The notes beneath the pieces are model-generated. The model saw only the letters and a program-made list of their open reading frames with translations. It made no database searches and was not told the DNA's origin. The translations under genes and the position numbers were made by a program. From Lojkania enalia (lineage: Eukaryota; Ascomycota; Dothideomycetes; Pleosporales): DNA of 64,000 bases. Positions 24,681-38,160 of this stretch are shown here, piece after piece (the stretch's first letter is position 1; the number at the start of each line of letters is the position of its first letter). The stretch spans positions 149,775 through 213,774 of the forward strand of contig ML986608.1 in assembly GCA_010094045.1 (NCBI GenBank). Direction: 5' to 3'.

Positions 24681-26552
24681 ACGTATAGTATAAGCGAGCT
24701 AATTACCTAAGTAAGCTAATTATAATATTAAAACTCTACTAAAATCGTAATAATTATACTTTATAGTATTATACTATAACTAACAACTGTAGAATTAATT
24801 TAGAAAGAAGTTAAAATATAGTTTATACTTTAAACTCTTTAATAAAATATAATATTAACTATACGTTATATTATATTAATTTATAATATCTTCTAAAGTA
24901 TACTTAATATATAAAGGTAAGGAATAGCTCTATAATATAATTGCTAGCCTAATTTAATAAAGTTTAGTAAGACTAAAGAGTAGGTAATTATTTAGTATAT
25001 ACTAGATCTAGATATAAGAGAATTTCTACTATAGCTTACTACTATTTAAAATATAGCTAATTTACTACTAGTTATATACTCTACTAGTTAGGTTAGAAAG
25101 AACTAGGTAGAAAACTTTATTAAATATATACCTAAGCTTAAAATTAAATTTAATTAAAAGTACAACTATTTAAGAGCTAAATATAAGAATTTTAAGGTTA
25201 TAAGAGGCTAGTTCTACCTTATATAGAATATAAAAGCTAAGTATAGTATTATTAACAAAAATATATATAACTTTAATAAATTAAGTTTTATAATAGATAT
25301 AATATTAATAGAAGTAGTAGTTACTAGCTCTAAGAGATAGAATTAACTAAAGCAGCTCTAGCTAAATAATTATAAGTAGACTATAGTTATCTAGAGTATT
25401 AACGTAATAGAATAGATAATACTACTTTTTATTATCTTTATAAGTATCTACTACCTCTCTATATAGTATAAAGAAGATAATATTCTACTAACCTAGGCTA
25501 TATAGGTTACTAATAATAGCTAGATAATAAATAATATTAGTATTAAGTAGTTAAAATACTTTAACGTGTATATAAAGAATCGTACTATTAGTATATATTA
25601 ATTACTAATTCTTAACAACTATAAAAGCTACAACTTACTTAAATTTAGGTAGCTCTATAAGAAAAAGAATATTATTACTCTCTATATACCTCTATATTTA
25701 TTATATCTACTATAGCTACTAGATATAGGTTATTTCTTACTTTTAAAAACTATATATAAGTATTAAATTAAGCAACTAATATACGGTTATATTAACTATA
25801 TTATAAAAATTAAGTTCTTACCCTATTTTAAAGTAGTTTTTAATATAGCAATTATAAAGAGTAATATCTTAAATAGCTTTTAAAATACTAGCCTAGTTTT
25901 ATTTAATCTAGATATAGTACTATTAAAGCTTAAAGTTTAACTATATACGCTAATACTTTTTATAGTTAAAAATACCCTTTAAAAGTTAAAAATACTAAGT
26001 AATTCTATTAAATTTAGGTCTTAATCTACGTATATTTAATTAAGAGTTTAAAAGTATCTAGATAGCTTATCTATTTTAATAGTAGAGGTATTTAAATAGT
26101 TTATAAAGAGTACTATATATATAATATATAAAAACGTACTATTACGCGTTTAGGTTACTAAGTTTTAAATAGCTAATAAAGCTGCTATATAATATTAATT
26201 ATATAAAAGAAAGTATATATAAAAGAAAGGCAACCTAATAATTAAAAAAGACGCTTAATTAACTACTCTAAAAGAGTTTAGTACTTATACTAATAGGAAG
26301 AAAGGTAGAAAGAAGATACGCGTTAATAGAGACCAGCCGACTTAAAGGTGCTATAGGTAGTATAGTAAAGCTAGATATAACTCACGGACGTATAAAAATA
26401 ATACTATAGATATAGAAGAATAGGCTACTATACTATATAGTATAATAGAATATAAGAAAGTATAATATTTTACGAAAAGTAGTCGTGATTTTAGTATAGT
26501 TTTAGTATTATAATTAGCTTGCTTAGGTAATTAGCTCGCTTATACTATATAT
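24681..26552 (+). mobile_element. Fot1/pogo-type DNA transposon D1, full length
   Basis: The element is 1872 bp, with TA at 24679-24680 and 26553-26554 and inverted repeats beginning ACGTATAGTATAAGCGAGCT (right end RIP-mutated to ACTATATAT). On the + strand the DDE-type transposase reads through stops, including the region equivalent to DSYKSHN...IPLHLLYLLQ...DIGYFSPLK in D2. Near the C-terminus (about 26330-26400) there is a CCHC knuckle-like piece ending ARYNSRTYK. D2 at 49119 is the same length in opposite orientation. It is RIP-killed. Confidence 0.88.
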
Positions 26553-26564
26553 TATAGTAAGTTA

Positions 26565-27884
26565 TAATATAGTTTACAAGTAAGCTATTAGTATAAGTAA
26601 GCTATTAGTATAAGTAAGCTATTAGTATAAGTAAGCTATTAGTATAAGTAAGCTATTAGTATAAGTAAGCTANNNNNNNNNNTAAGCTATTAGTATAAGT
26701 AAGCTATTAGTATAAGTAAGCTATTAGTATAAGTAAGCTATTAGTATAAGTAAGCTATTAGTATAAGTAAGCTATTACCTTACTAAACTTTTAACAGCCT
26801 ACCTAAATTAATACGTAATAGCTTAATATAGTAATATATAATTAACCTATAAAGAATTATAAATTATTCTTATAATCTTAACTATTAATCGAGGTTAAAT
26901 TTCAACCAAAAATAGCGCTGTAATAACTTTTTACTACTCTTAAAATACTCTCTACTTTTAATACGCTAGAATAGCTGCGTAGTATAATTATAAGCCGAAT
27001 TTAAAGAAGCTTATAAAAACTAAAGAGGAGGTATTTATTAGCTATATCTTTAATCAGGATTTATAAGGATTTCCGCCTATAATTAATAGCGTACGAGCTA
27101 TAGTAAATAGACTATTAGCTAAGCGTAGTACTGAGATCTCAGCCTTAGTACGCGATTATATCAACTATATTAATAAGACTACCTTTCTTCTAGCCTTTAA
27201 AGCAGCCTATAATTAATTAATTATAGAAGCTAATATTCGCGCAAGCTTTTAAGGTAGTACTATTAAAGCTTAATATTAAGTTATATACGCTGATACTACC
27301 TATACTAGAGACTACCCTCTAAAAGGCTAAAATACCTAGTAATACGCGTAAACTAGAGGCTTAATTAATAATAATTTGTAGTAGGATTTAGTAATATTAA
27401 GACTTATTACCTATATTAATTATCGCAGCCTTTAATTAGCTTTAAAAGAGTACTATAATAATAATATATTTAATCGCGCTAATAGCTAATTAAATTAAAA
27501 GTTTTAAGCGAGTAAATAAGATAGTAATAAAGTAAAAATAATAGAAAAGAAAGTAATTATAGAAGTAGAGGATTCTAATAAAAGCTATAGGTAAGAATAT
27601 AATTAATTAAAATAACGTTAAGAGGTAGATTAATAAGAAAATTTATAATTAGAGTACTTAACTATAAGAGAGTAACTAGTTTTAATAGAGTTGTAGGCGC
27701 TGTAAATAGTCTAACTATAATACTCGAATATACTAAATTAATAGTATAGGTGTTAAATAATCTAATAGACTATTACTTTCTATAATATATATCTATACAG
27801 TTAATAATTATTATAATTAAGTTATTCGAATTTTAGTAGAGTAATAGTTTATTTGTACTAATAGTTTACTTATAAACTATATTA
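26565..27884 (+). mobile_element. Element E: internally deleted, non-autonomous pogo-type transposon
   Basis: Inverted repeats TAATATAGTTTAYAAGTAAG flank it, with TA on both sides. The + strand keeps a CENP-B/pogo-like HTH segment (KTKEEVFISYIFNQD.GFPP, near 27020-27080), then passes directly to the C-terminal segment (INKTTFLLAFKAAYN, IEANIRASF, near 27160-27260) and a CCHC-like SCRRCK...SNYNTR motif near 27690. The catalytic DDE core, normally about 250 residues between these parts, is absent. It would need transposase from another element. The left inverted repeat is swollen by a 17-bp minisatellite. Confidence 0.75.
26574..26775 (+). repeat. 17-bp minisatellite TAAGCTATTAGTATAAG within the left end of E, with 10-N gap
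   Basis: About twelve near-perfect tandem copies of TAAGCTATTAGTATAAG are seen, interrupted by N at 26673-26682. The right end of E and fragment E' carry only about two copies of the same unit, so the array has expanded at one end. The N run means that the true copy number is unknown. Confidence 0.93.
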
Positions 27885-28183
27885 TATATTATATAATACT
27901 TTTAAGTTGTTTATTTTAAATCTAATCTCTTTTACTTTTACTTTTACTTTATTTTCTTCTCTTCTTATATAATATTTATATTTCTACTACTTTACTACTA
28001 TATTTTTTCCTTTTAAACCTCTTTCTTTTATTATATAATATTATAGATTAACTAAATCGTAATATAGTTACTACTATAATTTAATAGGCCTAAGAAGATA
28101 ATAGAAATTCCTAGTAATAAACTAGTAAAAATAATTATATAAGATAGATTTAGTATTTTCTAACTATTTAACTAGTCTTTAAT
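27885..28183. other. AT-rich spacer, no gene seen
   Basis: The spacer is pyrimidine-rich (repeated CTTTTACTTTTACTTT near 27930) and RIP-like. I see no coding frame and no match to the other repeats in this window. Confidence 0.5.
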
Positions 28184-28371
28184 TATTATAAATACTCTTA
28201 TACTAAAACTTATTAAAATATAAAACTCTATATAGGTAAGTAAGTAGAACTAATTATATAAATAATTTAGTAGTTAAGTTAAAATTAAATTATTAAGCCT
28301 ATTTAGTTCTTAAATAGTAATTAAATAAGAGAATAGTAGAAAGATTAAATTATATTTAATAACTTTATAAC
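28184..28371 (+). repeat. Truncated family-Y LTR
   Basis: It starts TATTATAAATACTCTTATAC like the G1 3' LTR and follows it up to AATAACTTTATAAC, where the hAT-type unit begins. The second half of the LTR is missing. Confidence 0.7.
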
Positions 28372-30454
28372 TAGACTAGTAGATAGATATAAATTAGGTT
28401 AAAGTTAGAATCTTATATAAATAGAGTAGAGTTAAAGTTAAGGTTTTACTAATTAGCCTAAAGTATAAATAGAATTAAAATAGCTACTTAGTAATAGAGT
28501 ATAGGTTAAGATAGAATTATATAAACTAGGTTTTTTTAAAGTCTAACTAATTAGTATACTTTAGAAAATAGCTTAATAAGAGTATATATAGTATAATATT
28601 CTAGAGTTTTCTTATAGCTATTTATTATAGATTAGACTAATCTTACTTTATTAAATTCTAGAATAGTATACTATAGTATATTATAGATTATAATAGTATA
28701 TTTTTTAACTATTAATCTTATATACTTTAATCTAATATAATAATATATTTATAATAGTAATTTATTATATAAACTATAGAAGTTTATAAATTTCTCGATA
28801 AATATACTTTTATAGTAGCTTCTTATTAGTAGTAGTACTAGGATTAATATTCTTCTAGTTAATCTCTAGTTCTTTATTATATACTTAAACTAGAAGTTTA
28901 AAGAGATTTATAATCTTATTAGTACTATAAAAAAAGCTTAGCTTACTAATATTTTAAGCTTTTATAGCCTAATATACCTCTTTAATATAATAGTTCTCTC
29001 CGCTTATTATATATTTTAGAAATATAATATCCTAGATTCTCTATATAATAAAATAATATCTTTTATCTCTAATTATATTTCTAGTAGTATTAAAAACCCG
29101 TTTAATATTAACTCCTATAATTTATATTAGAAGAATATCTCTTATAACCTAAGTTGTAGATACTAATATTTATTTACTCTCTACTAGCCTAATATATTAA
29201 AGTTATAACCTTAAATAGAAGGTATATTTAGATAACTTTCTCCTTTTTAATAAGTTAGTTCTTTCTCTTCTTCTTCTAACTCTCTCTCTCTCTCTTTCTC
29301 TCTCTCCTATATTACTTAGATTCTAATCTAAAAAATTTAAGAAGTTACTTAAGAATAAATATTATAAAGATAGTTTATAAAACTACTTATTACTTTATAT
29401 CTATTAAGGTTGGAGTATTATAGATAAAGTATAGCCTAGTATATTCTTATTATAATAATTAAGATATTTAAAGACCTATTAGTAATATATTTCCTTATAC
29501 TAAAGATTCTAAATCTTATTTTATAGTTATAGTTAGAAGCTAATATAATAAATAGCTGTAATAAAAGTACCTTATATATTATAAGTTTCTAAAATAAATC
29601 TAAAATTATTATATAGTTAAATAAGTAACTATATTTTATATCTATTTTTAAGTAGTATTTACTTAATTTAAATCAACTCTTCTCTACTATAGTTCTTACT
29701 ACTATTAGCTAATCTAAGTTACTCTCTATATCTTTAATTAGATCCCTATTTATATTATCTAGAAAATTAAAAAGTCTATTATATATTTACTAAATATACT
29801 AGATCTAAGGTTTTATATTCTTATTAAACGTTTTAGTTACCCTTTTAAAATTGTTAAGTAGGTCTATAATTAGTATTAAATAGTACTATTTAGTAGTAGA
29901 TAGTTAAAGTTACTAGAGATTATAGAAATCTACTTTAGCGTTCTTATTATTACTAGATTTCTAAGTAGAAATCTTTAAATTAATTTTATATTAAAACTAG
30001 TTATTAATATATTATTTAAGATCTACCGCTTAGTTATATATATTAAATATTAAATTCTATTAAGTTAAGATATCTCTTATTATAAATAGCTAGTATTTAG
30101 ATAGTAGGAAACCCTATAAAGTAATAAAATACTTATAGCACTATAGTAATCGATTAATTACTTTATAAATAGCTTAAATATAACTAGAAATTAGTATATA
30201 ATAACTATAATAACTAACTATAATAAAAAGTTATACTTTATAAAGAGAATTTAGAATAGAAATTTATATCCGGATCTTATTTATATTATATTATTATAAA
30301 GTTCTTCTATCTCCTATCTCTTTAGGGGGTGTAAGCTTAAGATAGTAAATAATTTCTTATACAATAAGAGTAATAATATAAGTAAAGTATAGAATTATAT
30401 TCTTCTTATAATCCTATTTAATACTATCTTTATATAGTTTCTCTTATATTATAT
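28372..30454 (-). mobile_element. hAT-type transposon unit X1, first part (split by gypsy B)
   Basis: The minus strand near 28960-29130 reads, through RIP stops, as the hAT C-terminal dimerisation region: RVFNTTRNIIRDKRYY and ISGENYYIKEVY.AIKALK. Unit X2 (38161-40497) repeats the whole stretch with fewer changes. A CT-rich tract lies near 29280-29308. Element B interrupts the unit at TATAT (30450-30454), and the remainder is at 37932-38160. Terminal inverted repeats were not identified. Confidence 0.75.
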
Positions 30455-33400
30455 TATTATAAATATAGAACGCTAAGAGGTACTACTTTTATAGCTAGAA
30501 CTTAATCTAATATTAGCTACTATATAGGTCGACTTAGACGAGGACTAATAAGGTAATAATAGGTAGAAGTATATTAAGAACTAATTATTAGATAGCAAGT
30601 AGTAGAACTGCGGGAACTGGGGAGATAATTAGTTAGATAATAAGGTATAGTATAACCTATATATGTAATAATAGTAGAAGTATTAGGTATAGTAGGATAG
30701 ACCTAATAGACCTAATAGATTTAATAAGCTAGGCTTAGCAGTCTTAGACCTAACTATATAAGACGGAAAATCTTTTTAGTAGATTAAGTCCTATATAGTT
30801 ATTCTCGTAGATTTATTTTATTACTATGTTAAACTTCTAAATATACTTATTATACTTAAAGACCTAGCAATCCTAATACTCTCTCTTTACTAAAGCTACT
30901 ACCTCTAACCAATCTAATATAAATAAGCCCTAGTATATATACGGCTGTAGCGGTAGTTATTATATATACTAGTAGTATATAGGTTAGTAATATAATAACT
31001 ATCTAATATTAAGAGAATAGGAACTATTTAAAGATATCTACAGCATCGTAAAGTTAAGTTATAATAATCTAAAAGCTATAAGCCCTAGAAGAAATTATAG
31101 TATAAAAAGTATAGGAATAGGAGACCTATATTATATAGATATAATATAAACTAGCTACAGCTAGAGCTAACCTAGCTAAAGCTAAATAATAAGTATAAAC
31201 TAAGATAACTTTACTAAGAAAGTTTAATAGTAAGAAAGAATACGTTAACCTCTTTCTTATATTAATAGAGCTGTACTTTAAGTTTAATAGTACAACCTTC
31301 TTCCTAGATAAGAATAAAATCTTAGTTACAATAATAAATATAGAAGAGATACTGCTAGTATAGACTAAACTATTTATAGCCGATTAGCTGGAGAATAGAG
31401 GTAATATAAAAAAGACTAGAGAATCTATAGACGAACTCTTTAAAAGCTAAGAAGGATTTAAGAATAAGGTCTAAAACGTCTTCGGAGAAGTAGATACAGA
31501 ATAGAAAGTATAAAAGAAACTACTAAGGCTAATCTAGACTAAGAGAATAATAGACTATACTATAGAATTTTAGAAATTTAGTACTAGACTAGGATAAGAT
31601 AATAGTATATTAGCAGGAATCTTCTATAAAGGGCTTAAGGATAAGGTTAAAAATAACTTAGCTAGAGAAGAAAGGCTAATAGAACTATTAGAAATAATCG
31701 AATTAGCAGTTAGAATTAACAACTATTAATACAAGCGGAAGATAGAGAAATAATCTTAGCCGCAAATATTCGTACCAACTAGAAAGGAGAATAAGACGGC
31801 GCTATAGAATAGTAATCTAATAGTCCTTAGAAAAGTTGAAAAGGATAAGAGAAAGAACTACTAATAATTAAGGATAAGCAATCTTAAGAAAGAAAGGCTT
31901 AAGAAGGGAGCGTATCTTCTATATAGACAAAAAGAGTATTATATAAAAGAATATTTAAATAAGAAGAAGAAAGTCTAAATAATAACTATATAACCTACTA
32001 ATAGATACTAACACCCTATATAATATTAGACGTATTATATAGATAATAGATATAAAATATACTGTTTAGTAAAAGAAGGAAGTAATTATTAGCCGCAGCT
32101 AAGAAGAGTAGTAGTAATTATCCGATATATAGAATATCTACCAAATATACTAAGACTTAATAGCGTATTAATCCTAGAAAGAATAAAGTAAAAGAAATAC
32201 TAGATCTATAATAAAATATATTAGATAAAACTATACCTCTAAAAATATTAGAATATACCGTTTAAAGAAGTAATATTCCGAGATAGTTAGAGTATACTAG
32301 AAGCCGCAGTAAAATTAGCAGGAAAAATTATAGATAAGGAAGTATTCGAGTATATATAGGAGATATACTAAGGCTATTTTATAGAATAGGCGAAAGGTAA
32401 GAAAGGGAAATATATACTACCCTATAAAAACAGCTGTAAAAAAGATTGGGCTAGCTATTATTAGGACAATTACTTAATATACAAGGGTATTAAAATAAAG
32501 TTAGAAGTGTAGCTAAGAATAGATATATAATTATTACCGAGAATCTTACTATTTTAAAATAAGATAGAAGATTATATAGAAAATAGGTATTATTAGATTT
32601 ATAGAAGTCTAATTTACCTTAGAATAGAATATCTATACCAGCTTAGTAAAATTGTTATAGAAGCTGAAAAGCTAAAGAAACTAGTTTTAAAAGTAAGGGA
32701 GATATAGGGAGACGTTAAGAGACGACTTAACATTACAACTTATAAGATAACGGAAGTAAATATATCTAAAAAAGAGGAACGTTCTAAAAATAATATATAT
32801 TTAGAGGAATATAAAGTTTTAAGCTAAAAATAATATATAGTTAGATACTAGTACTACTAAGACGTATTTAGAGTACTTAAATAGTAAGAATTAGATAAAG
32901 ATTACCGACTAATTAAATAGTAATAGTATTTTTTAGGATAGAAGTATAAGATATATAGTAAATAGGTAAAGACCGCTTACGCCTAAGAACTATAGATAAG
33001 ATATAGTATAGATAGATGTCCGCTGTATAGAGAAGAGAAGGAAAAAGTAGAGTTCTTCCTATCTTAGTTAAAAAACTAAGTAGCCCCTAAAGTAATAGCT
33101 ATATTAAGAAACCGGGTAGAAAAGCTATTAGAAGGGTTACTAGTATAATATCTTTATATATAGTACTCTAAGTAGAATTTAATAGGAGGAAGCTTAAAGT
33201 ACTACTCGATAGTAGAGCTTTAGATACGTTTATATCGGCGCAATAGGTTTATAAAAATAATATAGAGTAGAGGGAAAAAGTAGTATCTTATATAATATAT
33301 CTAGTAGATAATAAGCTAATAGATTATAGTAGAGGAGTTGTACTAATAGAAACTAAGAAGTGAGCGCTTAATATTACAGGATATACTAATATAAGAAGTA

Positions 33401-36400
33401 TTGATATTATAAACCTAGGAAAATTTAATATATTACTAGGCATAGACTAGCTAGTTAAATATAATTCTAGAGTAGATTAGTAGTAAGAAATAGTTTATAG
33501 ACTATAGAGCCGCTCTAAAATAGAATAGGTAGTAGGATAGTATAGAGTAAAGCGTCTCTCGGGTCTATAGTTAGTATAGAGAGTATCGGCAGCTATAATA
33601 GCTAGATATCTTAAGAAAATAAAATAGACGCTAGATATTATTATAGTTTAGAAAGTATATAAGAGACTATAGAACGAAAGTATACTCTAAGAAATTTAAG
33701 AGGATTACAGCAAATTTATAGAGCTATATAAAGAAGTAGAGAATAGAGGATTACCTAAATATAAGGAATATAACTATAAGATTATTATTAAAGATAAAAA
33801 GAAACTGAAACCTAGTCTAATATACAACTTAATCTAAGAATAAAGAGAAGAACTTAAGAAGTATATCTAAAAGAATTTGGTAAGAGGGTATATACAACTA
33901 AGCTAGAGTAAAATAGTATTACTAATACTATTTATACCTAAGAAAAATAGTAAACTAAGGTTGTATGTAGACTATAAACAACTAAACAATATAACTAAGA
34001 AAAATAGATATCTATTACCTAGAATAATAGAACTTATAAGTTAATTATAAGGAGCTAAGTAGTTTATAAAGTTTAATATAAGAGAAGGATACTACCGAAT
34101 TCGGATAAAGGAGGGCTATAAATAGAAAACGGCGTTTAAAATAAGAGAAGGTCTCTTTAAATACCTAGTAATACTATTCGGACTTATAAATATACTAGCA
34201 ACCTTCTAAATAGTTATAAATAACGTGTTAAGAGAATATTTAGATATATTTATAATAGTATATTTAGATAATATTCTAGTCTATATAAATAGATTACTAA
34301 GAGAGTATAAGAAATATATTAGAAAAGTATTAGCGAAACTATAAGAGTATAAGTTACTTATAGCCCTAGAAAAATATAAGTTTTATAAAACAGGAATAGG
34401 GTTTCTAAGATTCTAGATATTTAGAGATAGTATTAAGATAGAATAAGAAAAGATTAAAGTAATACTAGAATAGCTAGTATCTACCTTAGTTAAATAAGTC
34501 TAGTCCTTCTTAAACTTCGCGAATTTCTATAGGAAATTTATAAGTAGGTACTCTAGAGTAGTAGCACCCTTAATAGAGATTACTAAGAAAGAAAAAGGAT
34601 TTAAATAGTAAGAAGTATAGTAAAAAGCCTTTAAAGAATTAAAAGCTTACTTTACCTTAATATTAATACTAAGAATACTAGACCTAGAGAAGTAATTCTA
34701 AGTAGAAACTAATACTTTAGATAAAGTAATAGGCGCTTACTTAAGTTAGTAAGACGAAGACGGAAAGTAGAGGCTATAAGCCTACTTTTCAAGAAAAATG
34801 AAACTAGAGGAACTTAACTACGATATATACAACAAGGAACTATTAGTAATAGTTAAAGCGTTAAAAGAATAGCGAGTATATTTAATAGAAACTAAATACC
34901 TATTTAAAGTTTAAATAGATTATAAAAACTTTATATACTTTATAATAATAAAAGAACTTATAGGAAGATATATATAATAGATAGAACGACTAGTAGACTA
35001 TAACTTTAAGATAACACACTAGAAAGGGTTAGAAAATATAGCTATAGACGTACTAAGTTGTAGAGCCGACTATATAACTAAGGAAAAGTATAAAAGAGAC
35101 ATAATTCTAAAATAGAAATTAGATAGATCTCTTATATATAACTACCTATAAGTCGCCTAAATTATAAAACTAACTATATTAGAGTAAGCTTAGTAGTAAA
35201 AGCTAAGGGATATATAAATAGTAGAATAATATCTAATAAGTAGTAAAGAAGTAAAGATAATTAAAAATATAACTTAGAAACAACTATATATATACTCGTA
35301 TATATATTAGTAGATAATAAAAGAATTATACAAATTGCTAGAATAGGGATACTTAGGAGTAGTAGAAATAGAGTAAAGGCTAAAGAAGAGTTTTATTCTT
35401 ACTAACGTAAGAAGAGAAGTATAAAACGTACTCTATAAGTATTTAGAATGCGGAAAGAATAAGACTATAAGATATAAGCCTTATAGATTCCTATAACTAT
35501 TAGAAGCACCTAAAGGACTATAGAAATAGATTATAATCAATTTTATAACTAAATTACTAGAATTAATAGAATTAGAGTTAGAAAGAAAATATAATATAAT
35601 TATAAATATAGTAGATTAACTAATAAAATATACATATTTTAGACTAATATTAAAAATAATAACAGCACCTAAACTAGTATATAAGTTATTATATATAGTA
35701 TTCGCGGAGTATAGAATTCTAAAATATATTACTTTAGATAAAAATAAGTTATTTACATCTAAGTACTAGTAGAGATAGATAGAAAAGATTAGAATCTAAT
35801 AATAGATGTTAGCCAGCTTCTACCTATAAATAGACGGTTAGATAAAATAAGTTAACTAGAGTCTAGAAATATATTTAAAAATATACGTTAATAAATAATA
35901 AAACAACTAGGTTAAACTATTACCTATAGTATAGATAGTCTATAATAAAATAACCTAGAATATTATAGAAACTATACCCTTTAAAGCTAATTATAGATAG
36001 AAAGCTGTTATATATTAGAAATAGAATAAGAAGGGATCTCTAATTCTACTAGCAGACCAGAAAGCTAAAGAAATAAAGGAAGTCTGTAATTAACTTAAGG
36101 AAAAGATTTAGTTAAGAAACCTTAGAATAGTAGAATAGGCTAATAAGTTAAGGATTAAAGGACTAACCTTTAAAAAGGGGGGTAAAGTTTTCCTATTAAT
36201 AAAAAATTTAAAAACTAAGAATCCTATAAAAAAGTTAGATTATAAAAGGATAGGACTATTTCTAATTAAAAAATAGATCGGACCTATAAATTTTAAACTA
36301 AAGCTACTAAGTAATATAAAAATATACCTAGTATTTTATAAGTTAAAACTAGAACTAGTACTAGATAATATACTACTATAAGAAACTATTAATATAGAAC

Positions 36401-37926
36401 TAGAATAGAAATATAAAGTAGAATATATACTAGTAAGAAAGTAGTTCGGACGTTAGTAGAAGTATCTAGTAAAGTAGGAAGGATACCTATAGGAGAAAAG
36501 TTTATAGGAACTAGTATAAAATCTAACTAACTATACTATAAAGCTAAAGGAGTTTTATTAGAAGGCTAGAATAATAGGTTATTAAGTAAAGTCTAGTTAG
36601 GAAGTAATAGTAGTAGTAATATAGAAGAAGCTTCTTATACAGAACTTAGAGTAATAGTAGAGAGTATCTTAGACCCGGCAGACCTCCTCTCCTCTTCCTC
36701 CAACTTCTCTTACTCTCCTATTAACTTTACCTCTTATTTTCTAAGATCTAGACTATACTCTTCTAGAAAACGGACGCGTTTCTTAGTATACTCTAGATAA
36801 GAAAGAGCTATATAATAGTAACGCGCAGATTTCTTAAGATAATAAATCTCCTCTTTCTTAGCAGCTACAAAATCTTAATAGGTAGAGGTAGACTCCTTAC
36901 AGGCCTTTAATATATTTACTAAGAAACAGCGAAAGGTATCTTTAGTTAGAGAAAGATTACAGGATAAACTCTAAGAAAGATATTCTCTATATATAGAAGA
37001 AATGGTAGTATTATTATAGTAGTTGCAGTTCGTAGACTAATAGTTTAAATAATAGTAAGACGAATCTATTATAACGCCTAGAGAAAGAATTAAGTAACTA
37101 GTATAATAGTTATAGGCGGAAGTATTTTCGCGTTAAACCTTTAGTATAGTAGAAAGAGAAAAGAAAAAAGAATAGGGCTATACTTATAAGTTAAATAGGA
37201 CCTACTAGAATATATAAAGTACCAACCCCAGGACGGAAAAATATAGATATAGTACTATAGTATACTTATATAGAATGTGTTAGAAGTTAGAATAAACTAC
37301 TAGAGATAGTAGGATACTACATTTAGATAGAATAGGTAAGGTAATAGATTAAAGAGCTTCGGAACAAACCTATAGAGGGGGAAGCAGGTATTATAAATAT
37401 AAAACGCTAAGAGGTACTATTTATATAGCTAGGGTTTAATCTAATATTAGCTACTATATAGGTCGACTTAAACGAAGACTAATAAGATAATAATAGATAG
37501 AAGTATATTAAGAACTAATTATCGGATAGTAAACAGTAGGACTATAGAAACTGGGGAGATAATTAGTTAGATAATAAGGTATAGCACAACTTATATATAT
37601 AATAATAGTAGAAGTATTAGATATAGTAGAATAGACCTAATAGATTTAATAGATCTAATAAGCTAGGCTTAGCAGTTTTAGACCTAACTATATAAGACGG
37701 AAGATTTCCTTAGTAGATTAAGTCCTATATAGTTATTCTCGTAGATTTATCTTGTTACTATATTAGACTTCTAAATATACTTATTATACTCGAAGATCCG
37801 GCGATTCTAATACTCTCTCTTTACTAAAGCTACTACCTCTAACCAATCTAATATAAATAAGCCCTAGTATATATATAACTGCAGCGGTAGTTATTATAAA
37901 TACTAGCGGTATATAGGTTAGTAATA
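30455..37926 (+). mobile_element. Complete Ty3/gypsy LTR retrotransposon B (same family as A)
   Basis: The element is 7472 bp with 538-bp LTRs at 30455-30992 and 37389-37926 and perfect target duplication TATAT (30450-30454, 37927-37931). It is colinear with element A throughout: gag and knuckle near 31900-31960, protease near 33190-33240, RT near 33890-34330 (KLRLYVDYKQLNN ... VYLDNILVYI), RNase H, integrase near 35430-36000, an antisense ghost near 36665-37230, and the polypurine tract GAGGGGGAAGCAGG. Its RIP pattern differs from that of A, so the two copies were mutated independently. Confidence 0.93.
36665..37230 (-). pseudogene. Antisense accessory ORF ghost of gypsy B
   Basis: This is the counterpart of the antisense frame of element A (13775-14340), in the same position and strand, with the same Lys/Glu-rich C-terminal part and different RIP stops. 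No domain is recognised. Confidence 0.5.
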
Positions 37927-37931
37927 TATAT

Positions 37932-38160
37932 ATATAAGTATACTATTATTAGTAGTATTATTATAAATAACTACTAGCAATTATTATTATATATTTATAT
38001 TTAATAGAATATATAATACTTCTATTACTATAGAAGTACTAGTATAGCTTTCTCGAATAGGGATAAAATTAAGTAGTCTCTTATAGAACTTCTAGTCCTA
38101 ATTAATATAGTATTCTTTTACTATAAGAAAACTAAGGTAGTTTTTTATAAACTAAGTATT
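37932..38160 (-). mobile_element. hAT-type unit X1, second part
   Basis: It continues X1 after element B. The same sequence is uninterrupted in X2 at 40262-40497 (TATACTATTATTAGTAGTATTAT and onward), which proves that B was inserted into X1. Confidence 0.8.

Noticed and set aside
26574..26775. CRISPR-like array
   Set aside because: 17-bp units are directly adjacent with no spacers, lie in a transposon end, and the genome is eukaryotic.
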